From the NCBI GenBank assembly GCA_021545595.1, contig JAJRVG010000151.1, positions 1 to 10,000 of the forward strand: a DNA stretch of 10,000 bases. Direction: 5' to 3'. Below the pieces are notes generated by a model, which searched no databases, was not told the DNA's origin, and saw nothing but the letters and a program-made list of their open reading frames with translations. Both the position numbers and the translations under genes were made by a program. Position 1 is the first letter of the stretch. Each line of letters starts with the position of its first letter. Below are positions 1 to 7,558 of the stretch, piece after piece. The DNA comes from Zetaproteobacteria bacterium. GTDB lineage: Bacteria; Pseudomonadota; Zetaproteobacteria; Mariprofundales; Mariprofundaceae.

Positions 1-1568
1 AGATTCCAGCGGGCTGGAGTGAACTCAATTCAACCGAAGTTGACAGACCCGGCGAACTGATCAGACATCCCGATCCCTATGCCATGAAAATGGATACACC
101 GTGCGCCGGTTCAAAGAACCCTGACAGAGCAGGCAACAGGGAAGAGATTCAGCCCACCACCACTGCAGAACACCGTAACGAGCGCCGGACAACTGTAATC
201 CGCCTGCCTTCATTTGAAGCCGTGAAAGAGGATTCCATACTCTACGCTCATGCATCACGGCTGCTGCATCTGGAAACCAATTCCGGTAATGCAAGGGCTC
301 TGATCCAGCGCCACGGCAACCGTGATGTCTGGCTTAATCCACCACCTATTCCACTGCAAACAGTGGAAATGGATGCTGTGTTTGATCTCCCCTACTCACG
401 CAAGCCTCACTCCTCCTACGGAAGTGCCAGCATTCCTGCTTATGAGATGATCAAAAACTCCATCAATATCATGCGCGGTTGTTTCGGTGGCTGCACATTC
501 TGCTCCATCACCGAGCATGAAGGGCGCGTTATTCAAAGCCGCTCAGAAGAGTCAATTATCCGTGAAGTGGAAAATATCCGGGATAAAACACCCGGATTTA
601 CCGGCACCATCTCTGATCTGGGCGGGCCTACGGCCAATATGTACCGGCTGGCCTGCAGATCAAAGGCCATCGAAACGGTATGCCGCCTGCCCTCCTGCGT
701 CTATCCGGGCATCTGCAGGAACCTCAAGACCGACCACACACCCCTGATTCATCTCTACCGGCGTGCACGCAGGGTTAAAGGCATTAAAAAAGTCCTGATC
801 GCCTCGGGTCTCCGTTATGATCTGGCAGTAGAGTCTCCTGAATATATCGAGGAGCTGGTCACCCATCATGTGGGTGGTTATCTGAAGATCGCTCCGGAAC
901 ATAGTGAAGAGGGGCCGCTTTCGAAAATGATGAAGCCGGGTATTGGCAGTTTTAACACCTTCAGAAAACTGTTCGACAAATTTTCAAAAAAAGCGGGCAA
1001 AAAGCAGTATCTAATCCCCTATTTTATTGCTGCCCACCCCGGCACCACGGACGGGGACATGCTTAATCTTGCCTTATGGCTGAAGAGCAACCACTTCAAA
1101 CCGGATCAGGTGCAGGCATTTCTCCCATCACCGATGGCTACGGCTACAGCCATGTACCACTCAGGACGAAATCCACTGGGAAGAATCCGGCGCAACACGG
1201 ATGCACGATCAAGGCCTCTGTTTACACCCAAACGCAAAAAACAGCGTGACCTGCATAAGGCCTTCCTTCGCTATCATGATCCGGCGAACTGGCCCCTGCT
1301 TCGCGATGCATTGAAAGAGATGGGACGCACTGACCTGATCGGAAACGGACCGGAACACCTCGTTCCTGCTGCAAACAAACAGGAAGACAGCAGGAGAAAA
1401 AGAACAGGAAAAAGGGGATTTCATGCGGCAGAGAAAAAGAGGCGCGAAAAAAGAGGCTGTGGTAGAGAATACCCTACGGGGTGCTCTTCAACGCTCAAAC
1501 TCAACTCACTGGAGTCGCACTTGGAAGTTGAATTCAACACTGTACAGGATAAACTGGTTTTTTTATAA
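1..1568 (+). CDS. ygiQ: YgiQ family radical SAM protein (UPF0313), 5'-truncated by window edge, altered C-terminus
   Basis: The reading frame is open from position 3, before the first ATG (position 84). The upstream codons (IPAGWSELNSTEVDRPGEL and on) resemble YgiQ, so the true start lies outside the window and about 200 N-terminal residues are missing compared with E. coli YgiQ (~740 aa, from memory). The radical SAM 4Fe-4S motif CFGGCTFC (CX3CX2C) has its cysteine codons at 480, 492 and 501. Other conserved YgiQ segments follow: SITEHEGR, DLGGPTANMY, the APEH and GPLSKMMKPG region, YFIAAHPGT, and LHKAFLRYHDPANWPL. The family is an iron-sulfur, SAM-dependent enzyme whose reaction is not established, so I assign none. 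After LVPA (about 1370) the protein becomes basic, as is usual, but the last ~40 codons do not look like YgiQ and coincide with an IS30-like remnant, so the stop at 1566-1568 is probably not the ancestral one. Family identification is very secure; the native 3' end is not. Confidence 0.93.
   Translation, partial: IPAGWSELNSTEVDRPGELIRHPDPYAMKMDTPCAGSKNPDRAGNREEIQPTTTAEHRNERRTTVIRLPSFEAVKEDSILYAHASRLLHLETNSGNARALIQRHGNRDVWLNPPPIPLQTVEMDAVFDLPYSRKPHSSYGSASIPAYEMIKNSINIMRGCFGGCTFCSITEHEGRVIQSRSEESIIREVENIRDKTPGFTGTISDLGGPTANMYRLACRSKAIETVCRLPSCVYPGICRNLKTDHTPLIHLYRRARRVKGIKKVLIASGLRYDLAVESPEYIEELVTHHVGGYLKIAPEHSEEGPLSKMMKPGIGSFNTFRKLFDKFSKKAGKKQYLIPYFIAAHPGTTDGDMLNLALWLKSNHFKPDQVQAFLPSPMATATAMYHSGRNPLGRIRRNTDARSRPLFTPKRKKQRDLHKAFLRYHDPANWPLLRDALKEMGRTDLIGNGPEHLVPAANKQEDSRRKRTGKRGFHAAEKKRREKRGCGREYPTGCSSTLKLNSLESHLEVEFNTVQDKLVFL
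1326..1369 (+). repeat. Left copy of direct repeat inside ygiQ 3' region
   Basis: Bases 1331-1369 (39 bp) recur without mismatch at 7387-7425. Extending leftward to 1326 gives 43 of 44 matches with 7382-7425. Here the sequence encodes the conserved YgiQ segment TDLIGNGPEHLVPA in frame. Identity stops abruptly on the right after CCTGC; on the left it fades within a few bases. Confidence 0.95.
1446..1538 (+). mobile_element. Decayed 3' end of an IS30-family transposase (remnant)
   Basis: In the frame ending at the TGA at 1529-1531 the translation reads RKKRLW, a stop (TAG 1463-1465), then RIPYGVLFNAQTQLTGVALGS and a stop. From memory of the family this resembles the C-terminus of IS30-type transposases (RKRLGFRTPYEVLFN, then LTGVALxS). 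The in-frame TAG and the missing upstream transposase show that it is a degraded fragment. A perfect 12-bp palindrome, GTTGAATTCAAC (1527-1538), overlaps the stop and may mark the old element end. No matching left end was found in the window. The assignment rests on recognition of a short motif only. Confidence 0.5.
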
Positions 1569-1569
1569 A
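1541..1569 (+). promoter_or_regulatory. Candidate sigma70-type promoter for the RND efflux operon
   Basis: TGTACA (1541-1546, 4 of 6 to TTGACA) is followed by a 17-nt spacer and TATAAA (1564-1569, 5 of 6 to TATAAT), in an A/T-rich stretch. Transcription would start near 1576, about 55 nt before the outer-membrane factor start. A poorer alternative is TTGAAT (1528-1533) with TAAACT 16 nt downstream. The -10 box overlaps the ygiQ stop codon. This is inference from consensus matching only. Confidence 0.4.
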
Positions 1570-1604
1570 AAATTAAGGTAATGGGGTTTTATTTCTATGC
1601 AGAC

Positions 1605-1634
1605 TCTCTCGGAACACAAAGGAGAGATCGTTTG
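1605..1634 (+). promoter_or_regulatory. Shine-Dalgarno and possible occluding hairpin deciding the OMF start
   Basis: AAAGGAG (1618-1624) sits 7 nt before a TTG codon at 1632-1634 that is in frame with the outer-membrane factor gene. TCTCTC (1605-1610) can pair with GAGAGA (1622-1627) around an 11-nt loop, which would partly cover this ribosome binding site. The strong SD favours the TTG over ATG 1581, which would add about 17 atypical residues, and over ATG 1662, which lacks an equally placed SD. Confidence 0.55.
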
Positions 1635-3188
1635 AAAGTGTATCGAAGAGCCGTTGTCAACATGCACTCGCTATGGCTCGCTGGAATTGCGCTAACGCTG
1701 CTTGGCGGTTGTGCGCTTGGCCCTGATTTCACCACACCCGAAGCGCCGGAATTAAAAGACTGGACAAGCACAGACCCAGTCATCAACCGCAATGATATTG
1801 GCGCTCGTAACTGGTGGACAACCTTTCATGATCCTGTACTCAACGACTTGATTGAAAAAGCGTATCAGCAGAACCCATCTCTGCAGATTGCCGGCCTGCG
1901 TATTCTTGAGTCACGTGCCCAATTGGGTATTGCCAAGGGGAACATCTATCCCCAGCAGCAGCAGGCAGGAGGTTCTGCCACCCGCAATCGTATAAGCGAG
2001 AACGCTCAAGGCTTTATTCCGGGGATTGGGATGAGTAGCGCCTTTTCCAATTATCAGATTGGCTTTGATGTTGCCTGGGAACTGGATTTCTGGGGACGTT
2101 TCCGTCGTGACATTGAATCTTCGGGGGCAAGATTCAATGCTTCTATTGCCGATTATGATGCCGCATTGGTGATTCTTACGGCCGATGTCGCCCGTGTGTA
2201 TGTGGATATTCGTACGATGGAAGCACGACTGAAGCTGGCGAGAGAGAATATCAAGCTCCAGAAGGAGAGCCTGCGTATCGCACAGGTTCGTTTTGATAAT
2301 GGTGCTACAACTGAACTGGACGTGCAGCAGGCAAGGACAAACCTGGCTGAAACGAATGCTTTGGTTCCTATGCTATACAAGCAGTTGCGACAATCCATAA
2401 ATGCCCTGAGCCTGTTGCTGGGTGAATCTCCTGGCAACCTGGATCTACCCACCAGTAATGGAGTTCCTGAGGTGCCGGTACAGGTCATTGCCGGCGTTCC
2501 CGCTGATCTGTTGCGGCGGCGGCCGGATGTGCGACGCGCCGAGTTCCAAGCCGCCAGCCAGAGCGCACAGATTGGCGTGGCCGAGGCTGATATGTACCCC
2601 CATTTTTCACTGCTCGGCTCAATTGGTTTGCAGAGCAGCACAGGAACATTAGTTGCCGGCAACCCGTTCAATGCTACTGGCAGCAGCCTGGCATATAGCG
2701 TTGGTCCGTCATTTAGCTGGAAAATTCTCAATTATGGGCGTATCAAGAATAATATCCGCGTACAGGATGCACGCTACCAGCAGGCACTGATGCATTACCG
2801 TGATACGGTGCTGCATGCGTATCGGGAAGTGGAAGACGGTATAATCGCCTTTTCGCAGACGCAAAAAGAAGCCACTTTTCGCAAGAAGGGCGCGCTGGCA
2901 GCTCGGCGTTCTGCAGAGTTGGCCAATGTCCAGTATCGTGAGGGTTCGGTCGATTTCCAGCGGGTAGTCAGCTCCGAGCGTGAAATGGTTGCGCAACAGG
3001 ACAAATGGACACGCACGCAAGGCGAAGTGGCTCTTCATCTAATCAGTATCTACAAGGCACTTGGCGGCGGCTGGGCGTTACGCGAAGGTAAACCTGTTAT
3101 TTCGCAGGAGAATCGTGCTGACATGGCAGCAAGAACCGACTGGGGAGAGATGCTGGACCACGCGACAACCGGCAATCAAAAACCATAA
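1632..3188 (+). CDS. RND efflux outer-membrane factor lipoprotein, NodT/OprM (TolC-like) family
   Basis: This is the outer-membrane channel of a tripartite efflux pump, expected to form a trimeric beta-barrel with a long periplasmic alpha-helical tunnel. Starting at TTG 1632 the N-terminus is KVYRRAVVN, then a hydrophobic stretch ending in the lipobox LGGC (Cys at residue 27), followed by ALGPDFTTPEAPEL, the classic start of NodT-family OMF lipoproteins. Two outer-membrane efflux repeats follow; the diagnostic LLRRRPDVRRAEFQAA and IGVAEADMYPHFSLLGSIG open the second. The 518-residue length is slightly above the usual ~470-500, with a short hydrophilic C-terminal extension. A longer in-frame version starts at ATG 1581 but has no good SD and places an unlikely segment before the signal peptide. 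It is the first gene of the pump operon; the next start is 12 nt after its stop. The family is secure; the transported substrate cannot be told from this sequence. Confidence 0.93.
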   Translation: MKVYRRAVVNMHSLWLAGIALTLLGGCALGPDFTTPEAPELKDWTSTDPVINRNDIGARNWWTTFHDPVLNDLIEKAYQQNPSLQIAGLRILESRAQLGIAKGNIYPQQQQAGGSATRNRISENAQGFIPGIGMSSAFSNYQIGFDVAWELDFWGRFRRDIESSGARFNASIADYDAALVILTADVARVYVDIRTMEARLKLARENIKLQKESLRIAQVRFDNGATTELDVQQARTNLAETNALVPMLYKQLRQSINALSLLLGESPGNLDLPTSNGVPEVPVQVIAGVPADLLRRRPDVRRAEFQAASQSAQIGVAEADMYPHFSLLGSIGLQSSTGTLVAGNPFNATGSSLAYSVGPSFSWKILNYGRIKNNIRVQDARYQQALMHYRDTVLHAYREVEDGIIAFSQTQKEATFRKKGALAARRSAELANVQYREGSVDFQRVVSSEREMVAQQDKWTRTQGEVALHLISIYKALGGGWALREGKPVISQENRADMAARTDWGEMLDHATTGNQKP

Positions 3189-3200
3189 GTGAGGCATGGC

Positions 3201-4322
3201 ATGAGCATGAAACTGACAAAATTTACCAAGATATTCTGGATTGTGGGACTCATTGCGATCCTGACGCTGGTCGGTTGTGGTGATGTGCCGGAATCTGAAA
3301 CACCTGAGGTCATCCGCCCTGTAAAACTGATGACTATCGGTGCGGCCCCCGGTGGCGAAACAGTCAAATATCCGGGCGCGCTGTCTGCCATTGAGTCCGT
3401 CAGGCTGGGTTTTGAAGTACCGGGAAAAATCATTGAATTGCCGATTTCAAATGGCATGAGGGTTCAGAAAGGACAGTTGTTGGCTAGGCTGGATGACACG
3501 GATTATGTGGCGGCAAGGAATGGGGCGCAAGCCAATTACACCGCTGCGCAGGCAGCAGACCAGCGTGCCAAAAGAATTTTTAAGCAGGGAGCGGGCTCCC
3601 AAGCCGAGGTAGATCGTGCTCTGCGCAATCTGCATGTAGCTAAGTCGGAATTGAAACAGGCTAAAAAAGCCTTGAGTGATACAATTCTGAAAGCACCATT
3701 TTCCGGTGTCGTGGCTATCAAGCTGTTTGATAACTTCAAAAATGTACAGGCTAAGGAGCCTGTCCTGCTGTTTCAGGATATCTCAAGCCTCAAGCTTAAT
3801 GTCAATGTGCCAGAGCAGGATATTGCAGCTATCAAAACAGGTTTGGTAATGGAGCAAAACATGAAGCTTCTCTCACCTGAAATCGCCGTGAGCGCGGTGC
3901 CGGGGCGCACGTTTCCCGCCCGTATGACCGAACTGGAGACAGCCGCCGATAAAGTGACCCGCACCTACCATGCCACATTTGTTTTCACAAGACCGAAGGA
4001 TGTCAACATCTTACCTGGCATGACGGCCCACGTGATTCTGTATGTGAAGAATTCCATGCTGGAAAAGGCAGAGTCTAAAGGTGTGATGATTCCGGCGGCC
4101 GCAGTCGTGTCCGATTCCGGTGGCGAGCCCTATGTCTGGCACTTTAACCCGGAAAGCGGGAAGGTATCACGCATCAAAATTGTACTGGGCAGGATGTCCG
4201 GCGACAAAGTAGAGGTGCTTGAGGGGCTTAATAGCGGCAACCGGATTGCAATTGCAGGCGCGGCTCATCTTCGCGAAGGCATGAAAGTCCGGCCTCTGGA
4301 TGAACAGGCAGAGTATCGGTGA
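3201..4322 (+). CDS. RND efflux periplasmic adaptor (membrane fusion protein) lipoprotein, HlyD/AcrA family
   Basis: This periplasmic adaptor links the inner-membrane RND pump to the outer-membrane channel. The start ATG 3201 has GAGG (3191-3194) six nt upstream; an in-frame GTG at 3189 directly after the previous stop is possible but has no separate SD. The N-terminus MSMKLTKFTKIFWIVGLIAILTL ends in the lipobox LVGC (Cys26), so it is probably lipid-anchored. Order of parts: the first half of a barrel-sandwich (lipoyl) domain (PGKIIELPISNGMRVQKGQLLARLD), an alpha-hairpin of roughly 70 residues (about 98-165), the second lipoyl half (ILKAPFSGVVA), then beta-barrel and membrane-proximal domains with PGMTAHVIL and the VPAAAV-like IPAAAVV. 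The 373-residue length is normal for the family. Its TGA overlaps the GTG of the permease gene by 4 nt, implying translational coupling. Confidence 0.93.
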   Translation: MSMKLTKFTKIFWIVGLIAILTLVGCGDVPESETPEVIRPVKLMTIGAAPGGETVKYPGALSAIESVRLGFEVPGKIIELPISNGMRVQKGQLLARLDDTDYVAARNGAQANYTAAQAADQRAKRIFKQGAGSQAEVDRALRNLHVAKSELKQAKKALSDTILKAPFSGVVAIKLFDNFKNVQAKEPVLLFQDISSLKLNVNVPEQDIAAIKTGLVMEQNMKLLSPEIAVSAVPGRTFPARMTELETAADKVTRTYHATFVFTRPKDVNILPGMTAHVILYVKNSMLEKAESKGVMIPAAAVVSDSGGEPYVWHFNPESGKVSRIKIVLGRMSGDKVEVLEGLNSGNRIAIAGAAHLREGMKVRPLDEQAEYR

Positions 4323-7300
4323 ATATTGCACAATTTTTTATTGAACGGCGCGTTATCACGCTGGTTCTCACCGTAGTTATGCTAGGTGCCGGCATGCAGG
4401 CATTTGAAGGCTTAAGCCGCTTAGAAGATCCTGAATTTACCATTAAGGATGCATTGGTAATCACGCCATATCCGGGCGCTTCCGCCGCCGAGGTCGAACA
4501 AGAGGTCAGTGACAAGCTTGAAACTGCCGTGCAGAAGTTGGGACAGCTCAAACGCGTCACATCTGAATCGGTTCGGGGCATGTCCACGCTGACCGTCACC
4601 ATCAGGGACAATTATGACAAAACCACGCTGCCTCAAGTGTGGGATGAGGTACGTCGCAAGGTTAACGATATCCAGGAACAGCTTCCGCCTGGTGCAGGCC
4701 CTTCACTTGTTATTGATGATTATGGTGATGTGTATGGAAATTTTATCGCCGTGTATGGTAAGGGCTTCAGCTATGCAGAGCTAAAAAAGGTGACGGACAT
4801 GCTACGCCGAGAGCTACTGCTGGTTGAGGATGTTGGCAAGATCGACACCTTCGGCGAGTATATCGAAGCGATTTATGTAGAACTTAATTCGGATCGCATG
4901 TCGCAGATGGGCATTTCCGAACGAGTTATTATCAACGAGTTGCGGCAGAAAAATGTCGTCTCCGATGCTGGCAAAGTCAAGGTGGGGCGTGAATTTATCA
5001 CCATCAGGCCGACTGGTGGTGTGACAACGGTTGAGCAGTTTAATTCGATCGTGATTTCAAGAGGCAGCGACAAACAGATACATCTGCGCGATATAGCCCG
5101 CGTGTGGCGCGGTTATGTGGAACCCCAGAAAACTATATTGAGTTATGATGGAAGCCTTGCCATCGGGCTGGGCATCTCCACCGTATCGGGTGGCAACGTA
5201 GTGAAGATGGGTAACGCCCTTCTCAAACGACTGCATGAACTTGGAGAACAGATTCCTGTTGGTATTGAGGCAGGCCTCGTGTCGATACAGTCAACGTCTG
5301 TTGAGAAGTCGATCAGCGGCTTTGTGGTAAGCCTGGCGGAAGCGGTGGTGATCGTCATTGCCGTGCTCATGCTGTTTATGGGGCTGCGCAGCGCAGCGCT
5401 AATCGGTTTTTTGCTGGTTCTCACCATTGCCGGCACGTTTATCTTTCTAGCCCCGATGGGTGTAGCGCTGGAGCGCATTTCGCTGGGCGCCCTGATTATC
5501 GCCCTTGGTATGCTGGTTGATAACGCCATTGTGGTGGTAGATGGCGTGCTGGTTCGCCTACGGAAAAATGAGGAGGTAAAACACGCCGCCATTGAAGTGG
5601 TCAAACAGACTGCCATGCCACTTCTCGGTGCAACGATTATCGCCATCCTGGCGTTTGCAGCGATCGGTACATCCGATGACTCTACTGGTGAGTTCTGCCG
5701 TTCACTATTTCAGGTAGTGCTGGTCTCCCTGCTGTTGAGCTGGGTCATCGCCGTGTCGGTTACGCCGCTGTTATGCGTGATGTTTTTGCAAGCGCCTGAA
5801 TCCGGCAAGGATGAGGCCTACAACAGTAGCTTTTACCGCGCTTACAGCAGTTTTCTTGAAATGGCAATTCGCCGGAAGACTGTGTCGCTTGCTGTTGTCT
5901 TCGGTTTATTCGCCACCGCCGTGTGGGGTTTTGGTTTTGTCAATCAGAGCTTTTTTCCACCATCAACAAGAGCACAATTCATGGTGGATATATGGATGCC
6001 GCAAGGCACACATATTGATGACACGGCAACCCGGGTCAGTTCGATCGAGAATCATATAATAAAAATGAATGGCGTAAGCCATGTCACCTCTATAGTGGGT
6101 CAGGGTGCCATGCGTTTTTTGCTGACCTATGAGCCGGAAAAAACAAACAGCGCTTATGCGCAACTGTTTGTAGACGTCGAGGATGCAGGGCAGATGGATG
6201 TACTACAGCCGGAACTGGATGATTATCTGATAAAGAATTATCCTGACATGCTCGCCTACTCCTCGCGTTTCCAGCTAGGGCCGGGCAGCACCGGCAAGGT
6301 ACAGGCACGCTTCAGTGGTCCAGATCGCAAGATGCTACGGCATCTTGCGGAGCAGACTCAGGAAATTTTCCACAACGACCCTGATTCCAAGGCGGTACGC
6401 ACGGACTGGCGGCAACGGGTAAAGGTCATTCAACCCGTACTGGCAGAGCTGCAGGCCAACATGAACGGAATTTCACGGCATGATGTCAGCAAGGCACTGT
6501 TGCGGGCCTACCAGGGGCAGACAGTCGGGATATATCGTGAAAAAGACCTGCTGCTACCGATTATTATGCGGGCTGCTGCAGAGCGCTCAGATGTAAAAAA
6601 CATGCAACATTTGCAGATCTGGAGTCCCGTCGCTCAGGCAATGATTCCATTGCGTCAGGTAGTCACGGACGTTAAGACCTCATTTGAAGATGAAATAATC
6701 CAGCGCCGTAATCGCAGGCCGACGATTACCATCTATGCTGACCCTGTTCATGGCCTGGCAGGCAGTTTGTTTGCAAGAGTACGGCCGCAGGTGGAAGCGC
6801 TGCCTCTGCCACCGGGTTACAGCCTGGAGTGGGGCGGTGAGTATGAAGACTCCGCAGATGCCCAGGCCGGTTTGGCTGCAAGCATTCCGGTATTCTTCAT
6901 GGCAATGATTCTGATTACCATCATGTTGTTCAACTCATTGAAACAGTCTCTGATTATCTGGCTGACCGTACCCTTGGCGCTGATCGGGGTGACTGCGGGG
7001 TTGCTTGGCACCGGCCAGCCATTCGGCTTTATGGCACTACTTGGATTTTTGAGTCTTACAGGCATGCTAGTGAAGAATGCCATTGTACTGATCGATGAAA
7101 TCAACCTGCAACTGCGTGAGAAAAAACCGCTACAGGAGGCGATTATCAATTCGGGCATCAGCCGCTTGCGACCGGTGTTGATGGCAGCATCGACAACTGC
7201 ACTGGGCATGCTGCCGTTGCTGGTTGATGCGTTTTTTGTATCCATGGCAGTCACAATTATTACTGGCCTGGCATTTGCGACTCTGCTGACCATGATTGTC

Positions 7301-7345
7301 GTGCCGGTATTGTATGCGGTATTTTACAGGAAGGCGGCAAGCTGA
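4319..7345 (+). CDS. RND efflux inner-membrane permease, AcrB/HAE-like
   Basis: This is the proton-driven inner-membrane transporter of the pump, 1,008 residues, typical of the superfamily (AcrB 1,049). The start is GTG 4319, overlapping the adaptor stop (GTGA). Layout: TM1 (ITLVLTVVMLGAG), a first periplasmic loop with PYPGASAAEVEQEVSDKLE, TM2-6 from about residue 335, a second large periplasmic loop (about 540-850), then TM8-12 ending at the C-terminus. TM4 carries LGMLVDNAIVVVDG: Asp401 matches AcrB D407, but the D408 position is Asn402. Lys919 in LVKNAIVLIDE matches AcrB K940. The motifs fit multidrug-type RND rather than CusA-type metal exporters, but substrates cannot be predicted. It is the last gene of the operon. 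Family assignment is secure. Confidence 0.95.
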   Translation: MNIAQFFIERRVITLVLTVVMLGAGMQAFEGLSRLEDPEFTIKDALVITPYPGASAAEVEQEVSDKLETAVQKLGQLKRVTSESVRGMSTLTVTIRDNYDKTTLPQVWDEVRRKVNDIQEQLPPGAGPSLVIDDYGDVYGNFIAVYGKGFSYAELKKVTDMLRRELLLVEDVGKIDTFGEYIEAIYVELNSDRMSQMGISERVIINELRQKNVVSDAGKVKVGREFITIRPTGGVTTVEQFNSIVISRGSDKQIHLRDIARVWRGYVEPQKTILSYDGSLAIGLGISTVSGGNVVKMGNALLKRLHELGEQIPVGIEAGLVSIQSTSVEKSISGFVVSLAEAVVIVIAVLMLFMGLRSAALIGFLLVLTIAGTFIFLAPMGVALERISLGALIIALGMLVDNAIVVVDGVLVRLRKNEEVKHAAIEVVKQTAMPLLGATIIAILAFAAIGTSDDSTGEFCRSLFQVVLVSLLLSWVIAVSVTPLLCVMFLQAPESGKDEAYNSSFYRAYSSFLEMAIRRKTVSLAVVFGLFATAVWGFGFVNQSFFPPSTRAQFMVDIWMPQGTHIDDTATRVSSIENHIIKMNGVSHVTSIVGQGAMRFLLTYEPEKTNSAYAQLFVDVEDAGQMDVLQPELDDYLIKNYPDMLAYSSRFQLGPGSTGKVQARFSGPDRKMLRHLAEQTQEIFHNDPDSKAVRTDWRQRVKVIQPVLAELQANMNGISRHDVSKALLRAYQGQTVGIYREKDLLLPIIMRAAAERSDVKNMQHLQIWSPVAQAMIPLRQVVTDVKTSFEDEIIQRRNRRPTITIYADPVHGLAGSLFARVRPQVEALPLPPGYSLEWGGEYEDSADAQAGLAASIPVFFMAMILITIMLFNSLKQSLIIWLTVPLALIGVTAGLLGTGQPFGFMALLGFLSLTGMLVKNAIVLIDEINLQLREKKPLQEAIINSGISRLRPVLMAASTTALGMLPLLVDAFFVSMAVTIITGLAFATLLTMIVVPVLYAVFYRKAAS

Positions 7346-7381
7346 TAGCCGGATGCGCCATTTACCCCCCCTAAAGAAGAG

Positions 7382-7425
7382 CGCAGTGACCTGATCGGAA
7401 ACGGACCGGAACACCTCGTTCCTGC
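7382..7425 (+). repeat. Right copy of direct repeat, downstream of RND operon
   Basis: This is the partner of 1326-1369: 39 of 39 identical at 7387-7425 and 43 of 44 over the whole interval, same orientation, 6,056 bp apart. The two copies bracket the complete RND operon. It contains the small inverted repeat GGAAC-ACCTC-GTTCC, which is also present in the left copy. Confidence 0.95.
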
Positions 7426-7480
7426 CTCCGGAAAAGGAGCTCCGAACCATTCCCGGAGGAGAAGGCAGGGAACTGCCAGG
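7425..7480. other. Hairpin-rich segment between RND operon and HPt gene
   Basis: CCTCCGG (7425-7431) pairs with CCGGAGG (7453-7459) around a loop that itself holds the palindrome GGAGCTCC (7436-7443). Directly after it GGCAG (7464-7468) pairs with CTGCC (7473-7477) closing a GGAA, GNRA-type, tetraloop. No T-run follows on either strand, so this is not a classical Rho-independent terminator. It may still limit read-through from the operon or simply reflect the codon bias of the ygiQ tail. Confidence 0.35.
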
Positions 7481-7540
7481 AGAGGAGTGCAGAGAAATCG
7501 CACTTCCCGCAGAAGATCAGGATAGCCCTCTGAAGATAGA

Positions 7541-7556
7541 GAAGTGTTCACACTTC
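7541..7556 (-). terminator. Weak candidate terminator hairpin after the HPt gene
   Basis: GAAGTG (7541-7546) and CACTTC (7551-7556) form a perfect 6-bp stem with a 4-nt loop, 2 nt beyond the HPt stop codon. The transcript then reads UCUAUCUUC, a poor U-tract, so termination would be inefficient. Because the stem is symmetric it could also act on transcripts arriving from the RND operon. Confidence 0.35.
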
Positions 7557-7558
7557 CA

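Larger units (their letters stand above)
7373..7525 (+). pseudogene. ygiQ 3'-end remnant (arginine-rich C-terminal tail)
   Basis: In the frame ending at TAG 7523-7525 the translation starts KEERSDLIGNGPEHLVPASGK and continues into a basic tail with 11 arginines in its last 24 residues. SDLIGNGPEHLVPA is identical to the YgiQ segment at 1331-1370 apart from Ser for Thr, and Arg-rich tails are usual for YgiQ C-termini. No start codon or upstream YgiQ sequence precedes it; the permease stop lies only 27 nt before. I read it as the displaced or duplicated end of ygiQ, not an expressed gene. An alternative is a short dispersed repeat that happens to remain in frame. Confidence 0.6.

Noticed and set aside
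2153..2731. A 192-codon reading frame on the - strand
   Set aside because: It lies wholly inside the outer-membrane factor gene in antisense, with no SD and no recognisable domain; the + strand frame is a clear family match.
1326..7425. A complete composite transposon or genomic island around the pump operon
   Set aside because: The flanking repeats are real, but there is no transposase or integrase gene, no pair of IS ends and no visible target-site duplication, so only a scar can be claimed.
7130..7450. A - strand frame sharing the peptide NEVFRSVSDQV with another - strand frame at 1209-1424
   Set aside because: The shared peptide is simply the antisense translation of the 39-bp direct repeat; the rest of each frame differs and overlaps the permease or ygiQ in antisense.
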